A stretch of 64,000 nucleotides of DNA. It comes from Bifidobacterium breve (GTDB lineage: Bacteria; Actinomycetota; Acidimicrobiia; Acidimicrobiales; Acidimicrobilacustridaceae). Where the stretch lies: assembly GCA_945878725.1 (NCBI GenBank), contig CAMCTY010000007.1, forward strand, positions 39,035-103,034, given 5' to 3'. The stretch's first letter is position 1; each line of letters opens with the position of its first letter. The position numbers and the translations under genes were made by a program. The notes under the pieces were generated by a model. The model had not been told where the DNA came from. It did no database searches and saw nothing but the letters and a program-made list of their open reading frames with translations. Shown one piece after another: positions 32,087 through 39,448 of this stretch.

Positions 32087-34164
32087 GAGAAGTACCCGGC
32101 AAGGTCAACAGCCGCGTTCGCTGCTCCACCAGCGTTGTACACACTGAGACCACCGAGGGCCGGCGAGGTGTAACCAAGGTTCGCCATTCCAGCGATCGAG
32201 ACAGGAACGTTTGCGTACCCCGTCACATTCGCTTGGGTACGAGATGCTCCCTGGCCGAAGACTGTCATCGAGGCAAGAGCGGCCTGTCCACTCATCGTGA
32301 GGTTGAAGGCAACCGACTTCACACCGGCGGCCGGGACACCCGAACGGCTGGCAACCCTGAATGACTGTGACGTTCCTGATGCAATCTTGCCCACCGCGAC
32401 ACCACCGGTACCGTCAACGGTGTTGGCGGTACGGATTGGGTTGAGGGGGAAGAAGCGGGAACCAGTTGTAGCGTTGCTGAAGTAGCCGACGACATCGACA
32501 GTGACATTGGTGGAGCCGGCCGAGTTGAAGATTGAGATGCCACCCCCATTGGTCGGGCCCGTTCCCAGCGCAACGGTTACAAGATTCGAGGTGGACTTCC
32601 CGGCGGTGAAATTCACTGACTTCACGCCGGGCTTAATTCCGCCCTTCGGGAAGACGGTCAGGAAACCAGGAGCCGTTGCCGAACTCACGGTCACGTTCAG
32701 CACCACCGACGTTGCCGTGCTCGGAATCCCCAGAGCAGGGGTGGTCGTGCCGGCAATCTGGACGTTACGTGTCGCGGCTGCCGTAAGCGGCGTAGCCGGA
32801 GCAGTCGATGTCTGAAGTGCGCGCTTGTTTGTGGCGGTGAAGTACAACCCAGTGTCGGGCTTGTAATAGCCCATGACGTGCACTACCAACTGCGCGGTAC
32901 TCGTTGCTGAGTTGTGCAGCACAATCTTTCCAGCGTTGGCGCCGGTGCCAAGAGGAACAACAACCTGATTGCTCGCAACGGCAGCAGAGGTGAAGTTCAG
33001 GTGTTCAGCACTCGGCTTCGCGACACCTGCGGGGTAAGCCGTGATCTTCCCGGCGGCTGTTGAGCCTGACACGGTGACATTGAGTACGACTGCGGTTGCT
33101 CCTGCAGCTACACCCTGAGTCGTGCCGAGAGTGACGGTCTTTGTTCCGTTGGCCGTGATCGGTGAGACCGGTGCTGCCGCAGTATTCAGCGCCAGACTCG
33201 CTGCGACCGCAGTGAATCTGGTGCCACCAGGGAGGAACACTGCTGACACCGCCGAATCAGCGGAAAAGTAGTCCGCAGAATTCTTGGCCTTCACTTTGAA
33301 CGTGTACGGAGTTGAGTTCGTAAGGCCTGTCACGGTGCAGCTCGTTGTTGCCGTCACGCATGTGTAAGCAGTCGCCACACCAGCAGAGTTGTAGGCGGTT
33401 GCGGTGTAGTTCGAAATCGTTGCCCCAACACCACCCGTTGAACTTGAGGCGGTCCATGACACATCAGCGCGCCCACTGGCCGGGTTCGACGCCACTGCCT
33501 TCACCGCGGTGGGAGCACTCGGAGGCTCGACCTGACTGGCGTAGTTCAGGCGGTAGGAGATGAACTCGTTTGTGTCTTGCGTAAGGACCTTGAGGACAAG
33601 TTTGCAGTCATCGGTATAGGCCGGACCGCACTGAACGGTTGTCTGCGATCCAGACTGTTTGAAGAAGGTGTCCGTTCCAACACCAACAATCAATTCGATC
33701 GACTCACGCTTGAACGGTGACACGACCTCCTTCTCGGCGGAGTTCGTCGGCATTTTTCCAAACGGATTCAGAACGCACTTTCCAGCTTGGGTCGGATTCA
33801 TATCCGTGGTGGAGGCGTACGTGACCTCAACGCCTGCAGTTTCACCTTTACAAAGGCGCGCCTGAACCATAGTGATCTGCCCAGTGGTCAGAAGATCGAC
33901 GGTAATCTTGTCCCCATCCTCAAGGCCATCGATTGTCGTGCCCAATGCAATCCCTGACGTGCGAACTTGCCACGTCGGGTTGTTATTTCCGTCAACACCG
34001 ATCTGCTTACTCACCGTGGCAGTTGCCGAGAACGTCGGAGACGAAGTCTCAGCCCCGGCAGTCTTGATCGGACCAGCGCCGATGGCGAGCACACCACTGG
34101 CGAGCAAGACCACGAAGGCCAGAAGTGTGGCGGAAATTCGGCGAGACACGAGCGATGTAACCAT
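32083..34164 (-). CDS. Secreted FN3 / beta-repeat surface protein with a four-cysteine domain
   Basis: 693 residues from the ATG at 34164. Signal peptide (1-38), a four-Cys domain (about 55-212; Cys105, 130, 179, 187), one fibronectin type III domain (about 213-315: PPSAPTAVKAVAS...TGLTNSTPYTFKVKAKN), then three copies of a roughly 125-residue beta-repeat (about 318-440, 441-565, 566-693), each containing VVLNVTVSGSTAAG-like and VDVVGYF endings, a module widespread at the C-termini of actinobacterial extracellular proteins. Only two cysteines (TCVTATTSCTV) lie outside the first domain. An AGG-type RBS and an 8-bp hairpin precede the start. Function unknown; likely a structural or adhesive surface protein. 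Confidence 0.82.
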   Translation of the reverse strand: MVTSLVSRRISATLLAFVVLLASGVLAIGAGPIKTAGAETSSPTFSATATVSKQIGVDGNNNPTWQVRTSGIALGTTIDGLEDGDKITVDLLTTGQITMVQARLCKGETAGVEVTYASTTDMNPTQAGKCVLNPFGKMPTNSAEKEVVSPFKRESIELIVGVGTDTFFKQSGSQTTVQCGPAYTDDCKLVLKVLTQDTNEFISYRLNYASQVEPPSAPTAVKAVASNPASGRADVSWTASSSTGGVGATISNYTATAYNSAGVATAYTCVTATTSCTVTGLTNSTPYTFKVKAKNSADYFSADSAVSAVFLPGGTRFTAVAASLALNTAAAPVSPITANGTKTVTLGTTQGVAAGATAVVLNVTVSGSTAAGKITAYPAGVAKPSAEHLNFTSAAVASNQVVVPLGTGANAGKIVLHNSATSTAQLVVHVMGYYKPDTGLYFTATNKRALQTSTAPATPLTAAATRNVQIAGTTTPALGIPSTATSVVLNVTVSSATAPGFLTVFPKGGIKPGVKSVNFTAGKSTSNLVTVALGTGPTNGGGISIFNSAGSTNVTVDVVGYFSNATTGSRFFPLNPIRTANTVDGTGGVAVGKIASGTSQSFRVASRSGVPAAGVKSVAFNLTMSGQAALASMTVFGQGASRTQANVTGYANVPVSIAGMANLGYTSPALGGLSVYNAGGAANAAVDLAGYFS

Positions 34165-34185
34165 GTGATTTACCTCGAGAGACAG

Positions 34186-34205
34186 ACATCTCACGGCTGA
34201 GATGT
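34186..34205 (-). other. Perfect hairpin in the leader of the FN3 surface-protein gene
   Basis: ACATCTCA (34186-34193) / TGAGATGT (34198-34205), 8-bp stem, 4-nt loop, about 21 nt before the ATG at 34164. It might be an operator or an mRNA stability element. The remaining 90 bp to the next gene hold no other feature that I can name. Confidence 0.55.
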
Positions 34206-34296
34206 ACCCCCGTATCCTTCAGGGCCGCTCTTATCTGCTCGTAGACGCGACCTGAACCTCACCTAAATTCGAGGTAAACTATTCGGCCAACCGTGC

Positions 34297-34926
34297 TCAA
34301 CGGAACGTAACTGGAATCCCCTGAAACCCGAATCCATTCGGATACTGAAGCTTCAACACGATCTGACAGGGATTCGAAGGCCCGCAGGCAATTGTGACGT
34401 CCTTGCCCGACTGCGTCTTGAACGTAGTCGTACCGGTTCCGACGCGGAACTCAACATCAAGACCTTGGCCCGGGTTTGCGTTTTCGAGATTCACAACAGC
34501 ATCTGTTCCGGGCGAAAGTGGATCAATGATGCAATTGCCGCCCATCGTGGGCCGGAACGCACCTTCGTTCGAAATCCCAACGTCCCCTCGGCAAAGACGA
34601 GCATCTACGCCGTACATCTGTGATCCCGCATTTGGCTCGGCACGGACCGTCACCACGTCACCCGAGCCCACTTTCGAATTGCCCTGAGCCGCGATGGAGA
34701 GAGGCATCGATGGAGTCGTATAGGGCTCCGGAGGAATCGTTTTCGCGGTTGATTGCAACGAGGTCGTGGTAGCCGATCCATCACCCTTCGCCGTCGTCGA
34801 CGCACCCTTGCCTCCCGGATCCGTCGACGTCGAAGAATCGCCTCCAGACATCAGGACGACAATCAGGATGATGACAGCAACAATCCCAACTGGAGCAGCA
34901 ATCAGAATTCGGGGATTGATCTTCAT
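34297..34926 (-). CDS. Membrane-anchored single four-cysteine-domain protein
   Basis: 209 residues: one N-terminal TM (7-27), a Ser/Thr/Gly/Pro-rich linker (28-75), and one four-Cys domain (78-209) with Cys112, 132, 181 and 187. This is the minimal form of the domain shared by four adjacent genes: DARLCRG, GGNCIIDPLSPGTDA, VEFRVGTGTTTF, and IACGPSNPCQIVLKLQYP, ending in a strand GIPVTFR. The ATG at 34926, preceded by AAGGG at 6 nt, is preferred over one at 34941. It lies between the DUF916 gene and the FN3 gene in the same orientation. No known function; the fold resembles neocarzinostatin-type immunoglobulin-like domains. Confidence 0.8.
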   Translation of the reverse strand: MKINPRILIAAPVGIVAVIILIVVLMSGGDSSTSTDPGGKGASTTAKGDGSATTTSLQSTAKTIPPEPYTTPSMPLSIAAQGNSKVGSGDVVTVRAEPNAGSQMYGVDARLCRGDVGISNEGAFRPTMGGNCIIDPLSPGTDAVVNLENANPGQGLDVEFRVGTGTTTFKTQSGKDVTIACGPSNPCQIVLKLQYPNGFGFQGIPVTFR

Positions 34927-34974
34927 GAAAAACCCTTCCAACGTGTACGTGCAGTGCGGGTCAGACCAGAGAAC

Positions 34975-36066
34975 CTAAGCGACGGGCTCAGGCTCAAGAT
35001 CTGCAGACGGCGGGGCTGGGGGCGCCGGAGGCGTCTGGGGGGCCGCCATCGCTGCCGCCACTAGACGATCAATCTTGGCCTGACGACGTCGGCGGTAAAG
35101 CACTACGAGACCAACGATGACGATGATCGAAAGCAACTGCCCGAAGGGAATCGCGATTGTCGATCCACTTCCTGATGCAGAGGCGAGGGATTGAAGTTCG
35201 GGGATACCCGGATCGTCTTTTGGCGTGAAGATGACCTTCGCACTGATGATGCCGGTGGGCCAAACATCGGCGACGGTGAAGCTCTGCTCAAGCGTGTTGC
35301 CCGGCATCGTGACTGGCACCTCAGGCATGTCGATCGACTTCGATCCGGCAATGCCAGAGAGTTCGAGACGCACGGTGCCGCCGAGGCGAGTATTGCCCGT
35401 GTTTACTAGGGTGTACTTGACGTTCACCGTGCCCGGGGCGATCGGATTGAGCGAGCCCGAATACGAGGCAAAGACATTCTTGATTTCGGCGCTCGGAACA
35501 ATGTCGCCGGTGACACGGACGTTGAGGCGGGTTCCGACTCGCTTTTCGACCAAGACCTGGGCGCCCTCACCGTTGGATTCTGGTGTCGCTATCGACGCCA
35601 CAATTCCGCCGGGATGGTCACCCGGCAATGCGTCCTTGGGCACCGCAATCGTCACTGTCACGGCCGTAACTGAATTTGGGGCGAGGCTGACCTTGTCGGA
35701 ACTGAGCTTGGTCCAGCTTGCGACATCTACCGGGGCCTTATACGACGGATCGAGATCGTAGGACCCTTCGGCCGTGATCAGCGCGTCAGCGGCGTAGACC
35801 TTCAGGTCGATCGGATCGGCACCGTAGTTCCACACCTGAATCGTGTCGGTGATCGTCGTTCCCGGATCGACTGTGAACGAAAGATCAGGACGATTCCCGG
35901 GCTGATCCGGAGATCCTCCCGCGGGCGTGATGCTCCAGGACTGCGCCGCCTGCGCGCCGGCGGACCCGGCAAGCCCAATGACCCCGAAAAAGGTTGCGAC
36001 CACTATCGCAAGCGCAATGGTGGAGCGGAGAAACTTCGCAGTTCGAACTGAAGTGTGCTGTGTCAC
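34975..36066 (-). CDS. DUF916 / WxL-interacting-type secreted protein with C-terminal membrane anchor
   Basis: 363 residues: signal peptide (1-38), DUF916-like peptidoglycan-binding beta domain (about 40-170: DLSFTVDPGTTITDTIQVWNYG, VSLAPNSVTAVTVTIAVP, LPGDHPGGIVAS), a second beta domain (about 185-290, like the WxL-interacting C-terminal module), one TM (about 310-330) with RRRR after it, and a Pro-rich cytoplasmic tail. In Firmicutes such proteins hold WxL-domain proteins to the wall. The upstream gene encodes a WxL-type protein, which supports the same pairing. GTG at 36066 with AAGGA 8 nt upstream; a TTG at 36072 is less likely. Confidence 0.83.
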   Translation of the reverse strand: MTQHTSVRTAKFLRSTIALAIVVATFFGVIGLAGSAGAQAAQSWSITPAGGSPDQPGNRPDLSFTVDPGTTITDTIQVWNYGADPIDLKVYAADALITAEGSYDLDPSYKAPVDVASWTKLSSDKVSLAPNSVTAVTVTIAVPKDALPGDHPGGIVASIATPESNGEGAQVLVEKRVGTRLNVRVTGDIVPSAEIKNVFASYSGSLNPIAPGTVNVKYTLVNTGNTRLGGTVRLELSGIAGSKSIDMPEVPVTMPGNTLEQSFTVADVWPTGIISAKVIFTPKDDPGIPELQSLASASGSGSTIAIPFGQLLSIIVIVGLVVLYRRRRQAKIDRLVAAAMAAPQTPPAPPAPPSADLEPEPVA

Positions 36067-36104
36067 GACCAACGTCCTTCGGATTTCTAAGGGAGGAACC
36101 GACA

Positions 36105-36136
36105 GGGCGGGACAGGGTCGAAGCCCTGTCCCGCCC
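36105..36136 (-). terminator. Long perfect hairpin between the WxL-type gene and the DUF916 gene
   Basis: GGGCGGGACAGGG (36105-36117) / CCCTGTCCCGCCC (36124-36136), 13-bp stem, 6-nt loop. It is enclosed by AACCGACA (36097-36104) and TGTCGGTT (36155-36162). No T-run follows on either strand, so it may attenuate or protect the mRNA rather than terminate fully. Confidence 0.6.
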
Positions 36137-36157
36137 CGGCGGATACGTGTGTCTTGT

Positions 36158-36174
36158 CGGTTCGGAACGAACCG
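36158..36174 (-). terminator. Short hairpin directly after the WxL-type gene
   Basis: CGGTTCG / CGAACCG with a GAA loop, 8 bp downstream of the WxL-type stop codon at 36182 on the minus strand. Its arm overlaps the outer stem of the larger hairpin, so the two structures are alternatives. Confidence 0.5.
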
Positions 36175-36181
36175 TCAGGAT

Positions 36182-37807
36182 CTAGAGCGCCGTAATAGTA
36201 AGCGTTCCGGTGTAGGTGCCAGGTGCCTGGCTGGTCGGGACTGACAGCTTGAGCGTTCCGCCCATGACCGTCTCACCAAGATTGCCTGACGCAGCCGACG
36301 ACGAGAAGGTGCGACCCGAGCTGAGACCGCCGGTGGTGACGATCGGAGTGGTGTTCACGCCATTGCGGGGCAGGACAACCGCGCCAGGCGTTGCCGGCGT
36401 GTCGGTGGTGTAGGACGTGCGGAGCGGCGTGATGCCGAGGTTGGCGCCCGAGAAGCTGTTCGACCCTGCAATGAAGGTCGAGGAACTGATCGAGAGCGAC
36501 CACTCCGTTGCCGAGTAGCGGGTGTCGCGGACCGTGAGCGCACTCAGGGTGCCGGTCGACTCCCAGAAACGGGCCGTTGTGTCAAGCACTGCCGTACCAA
36601 GATTGATGGCACCGCTGGCCGCTGAGGTGAGTGTCAAGGAACCGTTCGGAACCACAACCGTGAACGACTCGCCCTGCACTGCTGCAGTCGGTGTGACAGC
36701 GACGGCGTTCGACTCGGTGGTCGTTCCTCCCGAGTAAACGGCGGCAACCGTCACGGTGTAGGAGGTGCCATTGGTGAGCCCCGAAAGCGTATAGGTGACG
36801 CCGGTGGAACCGGTGAGCACCGTGGCCACTGAGCCGCCTGAAGGGGTGTAGCTGACCTGATAATTGGTCACGCCGGCGGCAGAGGGAGCTGTCCAGCTAA
36901 GCGAGATCGCTCCACCAGCAGGAACGCCACCAAGAGCGGTCGGGCCGGCAGGAGCCGGGGATGCGACTGCACCAGTCGAGCCTGCGCTGACAAACGAACC
37001 GATTGTGTTAGCCACGACGGTGAAGGAGTACGAGGTGAAATTGCTAAGCCCCGTTACCGTCGTCGAGGTTCCGGTCACGCCGGACTTGACCACGGGAGTA
37101 CCCGTTTCCGGAGTGGCGGTGACGGTGTAGGAGCTGATCGGGGCGTTTCCGGTGTTGGTCGGAGCGGTCCACGAAACATCAGCCTGCGTTGAACCAGCAA
37201 CGACGCCAACTGCCGTCGGTGCACCGGGAGTTCCGGCGTAGGTCACAGCGAAGCTCTTGTACTGATTCGCATTGGCCGGGGTCATAACCTTGATCACAAG
37301 GTCACACGGCGAAGTGGCATTACACGTGATGGTGGCCGTCTGGCCATTCTGACGGGTGAAGGAGTTCGTACCCGTGCCGACACGGAAATTGACCGTGGCG
37401 AACGTAGGGGAAGCACCCACTTGGCCATCGGCGGAGACGGTGGCGTCACTCGAAGCCGACAACGGTGCGTTAATGCACCGGCCGCCCTGCGAAGGGTTGA
37501 AATCTGAGTCAAACGAAACGTTCGCACCCGATCGGCAAAGTCGAACTTCGATTGCCGAAATATTGTTGGTGCCAACACGATCAACGCGGATCGCAACGGT
37601 CTGGCCATCAACAAGGCCATTGGTGGTCTGGCCGGTGAATGCTGGGGTTGCGGCAACTGCGGTAGCGGTTGCCACAGTGGCTTCAAGTGTGTCAGCCGAG
37701 GCGGCCGTAGCGTTGACGACGGGCAACGCAAACCCGGTTGCGACGAGAGCGCCTGCTGCGGTTATCGCAGCGATTCGGCGAGCACGACGCGTGATTGCTT
37801 CAAACAC
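36182..37807 (-). CDS. Secreted WxL-domain-type surface protein with four-cysteine and two FN3 domains
   Basis: 541 residues. Signal peptide (1-38), four-Cys domain (about 50-192; Cys91, 111, 162, 168), two FN3 domains (about 193-283 and 284-373) and a C-terminal WxL-like domain (about 376-541). The last has LSALTVRDTRYSATEWSLSISSSTFI with Trp436-Ser-Leu438, a LGITPL segment, and ends TYTGTLTITAL; these are the usual layout of WxL domains, which bind peptidoglycan and partner proteins non-covalently. GTG start with AAGGAG 5 nt upstream, a strong RBS that suggests high expression. The adjacent DUF916 gene is the expected partner. Confidence 0.85.
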   Translation of the reverse strand: MFEAITRRARRIAAITAAGALVATGFALPVVNATAASADTLEATVATATAVAATPAFTGQTTNGLVDGQTVAIRVDRVGTNNISAIEVRLCRSGANVSFDSDFNPSQGGRCINAPLSASSDATVSADGQVGASPTFATVNFRVGTGTNSFTRQNGQTATITCNATSPCDLVIKVMTPANANQYKSFAVTYAGTPGAPTAVGVVAGSTQADVSWTAPTNTGNAPISSYTVTATPETGTPVVKSGVTGTSTTVTGLSNFTSYSFTVVANTIGSFVSAGSTGAVASPAPAGPTALGGVPAGGAISLSWTAPSAAGVTNYQVSYTPSGGSVATVLTGSTGVTYTLSGLTNGTSYTVTVAAVYSGGTTTESNAVAVTPTAAVQGESFTVVVPNGSLTLTSAASGAINLGTAVLDTTARFWESTGTLSALTVRDTRYSATEWSLSISSSTFIAGSNSFSGANLGITPLRTSYTTDTPATPGAVVLPRNGVNTTPIVTTGGLSSGRTFSSSAASGNLGETVMGGTLKLSVPTSQAPGTYTGTLTITAL

Positions 37808-37911
37808 GATTGCTCCTTAAGAGTTTGGGAAGTACAGCGGAAGGAAAGTCAGGCTTCACTACGCAATATCTGGACATCTGCACATTGGAACTAATGAACT
37901 GGCGAGGTAGC

Positions 37912-37935
37912 CGGGTGGGCCCGAAAGCCCACCCG
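37912..37935 (-). terminator. Terminator-like hairpin after the second PstS-like gene
   Basis: CGGGTGGGC (37912-37920) / GCCCACCCG (37927-37935), 9-bp GC-rich stem with a 6-nt loop, 18 bp downstream of the stop at 37953. No T-run follows. Confidence 0.6.
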
Positions 37936-37952
37936 ACCTGTCTACCGAATTA

Positions 37953-39302
37953 CTACGCCAGCACCTTGCGGCAGGTTGAGCCGGCCACGTTCGCATCGCC
38001 GCCACCACTCGAGGGAAGTGTGGCAAAGCCGTTGCTCAGGATGATGCCTTCAAGTTCGCCATTGCAGAGCGGCGACTTGGTACCGCCGGCAGAGTTGTCG
38101 AATCCGACAAACGCACGAGCCAAATCAGCACTTACCGTGCCGATACGAGAATCGACGACGTTGTAGACGATTCGGATGCCAGGGAACACGTTATCGGCGG
38201 TTAGCGGAGCTACGTAGCCGCTAACTCCCTTTGAGTTCTGCTCTTTCACCACGAAGCCACCAGGATCACTCGCATTGCCTGTGACAAACGCAAGGCCGGG
38301 GGTGTTGAGCTGCCACGCGCCGTCACCGGTGTTCCAAGCAACAACGTTGGCGTTGTTGATCTTGTTGTCACCGGTGCCCGTCAGAGCGAAAGTCGACCGG
38401 TTAAAGCCACCCATGCGAGCCTTCGTGCCCGCACCAGTACGACCGCGCTTGTCGATCGTTGGGTTGGTGGCGTTTGCAGCCTGGTAGGACCACACGCCAC
38501 CCGAGTAAGCGAAGACGGCCTTGTTCCAATTGGCCAACGAGATGGTGTTGGCGGTGTGCTCTTCAAGGTCGAGCACTGCGGGACAGCTTGCATTCGTCGG
38601 GAATGTTGTGGACTTGGTGATCGTTGAGTCACCGCTTTTCAGGACTTCTTCGAGGAAGTAGTCACGAGTGCCCGAGCCAGACGGGGGGAGGTAGCGCTGG
38701 ATCGGACCAGCGGTTCCACCAACCTGAGACCAGTCGGTGAACGTGCACTGGTAAATTTGCGCCAGCTGCGTTGGAGTCAGTGACGACGGGGCATTTTGCG
38801 ATGTGGTTGCCCAGTTCACTGCGTCAAGGGCGAATCCGTAGTACTCGGCCCCGTCGACCGGTGAATCCGCTCCGTAGGAGGAAGAACGGGCGATATCAAG
38901 GCAAGCACGGTTGGTCGCGCCGTAAAGCGTGCCTAGAGCGTAGACACCGAGCGATGCTCGACCGGCACTTGAACCGTTCGGTGCCTTCTGGAGAGTGGCA
39001 CTGGCGGTGGAGCTGCCCCAAATGAGTGAGTTACGCCAAGTCACTGCACCTGCGCAGTGATCGTCAGCCGGGATGACAACGTCAGCGGCTGGGTATGAAT
39101 CGACGTTGGTGTAGTTCACGCCAGGAGTGGTGGTCGCTGCAGCGATTGCACGCATGACGTTCTGAGTCGTGTCCGAACCGGCAATGGTGATTTGGGTCGG
39201 GCTGATAGCGCCGGCCTGGGGAATGAGTGCCCCGAATGTTCCAACGGAAGCGATGATTGCCGTACCGGCGATCAAGCCCCGCTTGAGAAGTGAGCTTTTC
39301 AC
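37953..39302 (-). CDS. PstS-like phosphate-type substrate-binding protein (second copy)
   Basis: 449 residues. Signal peptide (1-32, ending PQAGA), then a type II periplasmic-binding fold: ITIAGSDTTQNVMRAIAAAT at the N-terminus (the Thr/Ser phosphate loop region), FALDAVNWATT, LTPTQLAQIYQCTFTDWSQVGG, LPPSGSGTRDYFLEEVL (the conserved SGT phosphate loop) and LDLEEHTANTI. No TM or lipobox, so how it stays on the cell is open. GTG start; AAAGGA lies upstream. Flanked by two roughly 145-bp gaps and followed by a hairpin, so it probably has its own transcript. Phosphate is the likely but unproven ligand. Confidence 0.85.
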   Translation of the reverse strand: MKSSLLKRGLIAGTAIIASVGTFGALIPQAGAISPTQITIAGSDTTQNVMRAIAAATTTPGVNYTNVDSYPAADVVIPADDHCAGAVTWRNSLIWGSSTASATLQKAPNGSSAGRASLGVYALGTLYGATNRACLDIARSSSYGADSPVDGAEYYGFALDAVNWATTSQNAPSSLTPTQLAQIYQCTFTDWSQVGGTAGPIQRYLPPSGSGTRDYFLEEVLKSGDSTITKSTTFPTNASCPAVLDLEEHTANTISLANWNKAVFAYSGGVWSYQAANATNPTIDKRGRTGAGTKARMGGFNRSTFALTGTGDNKINNANVVAWNTGDGAWQLNTPGLAFVTGNASDPGGFVVKEQNSKGVSGYVAPLTADNVFPGIRIVYNVVDSRIGTVSADLARAFVGFDNSAGGTKSPLCNGELEGIILSNGFATLPSSGGGDANVAGSTCRKVLA

Positions 39303-39336
39303 TTGAGGGTATTCCTTTCATGGGTGAATTGGTCAA

Positions 39337-39354
39337 CTTGCGTGGCGACGCAAG
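39337..39354 (-). other. Small hairpin in the 145-bp gap upstream of the second PstS-like gene
   Basis: CTTGCG / CGCAAG, 6-bp stem, 6-nt loop, about 35 nt before the GTG at 39302. The rest of the gap (39355-39448) shows no clear promoter; one GTTCATC on the minus strand (39391-39397) resembles a Pho half-site. Confidence 0.35.
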
Positions 39355-39448
39355 AGTGACCATGCGTCGGGGATCACATTGGCGGGTCAAGATGAACGCC
39401 CAAACCGTTTCCACCTAACGCAAGGTAAAGAGTGGATAAACGTCGCGT

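Noticed and set aside
36182..37807. Reading the four-cysteine domain as a carbohydrate-binding or plain FN3 domain
   Set aside because: The cysteine spacing and the VGTGT / CxxxxPC pattern are constant across four proteins and differ from the FN3 domains that follow in the same chain.
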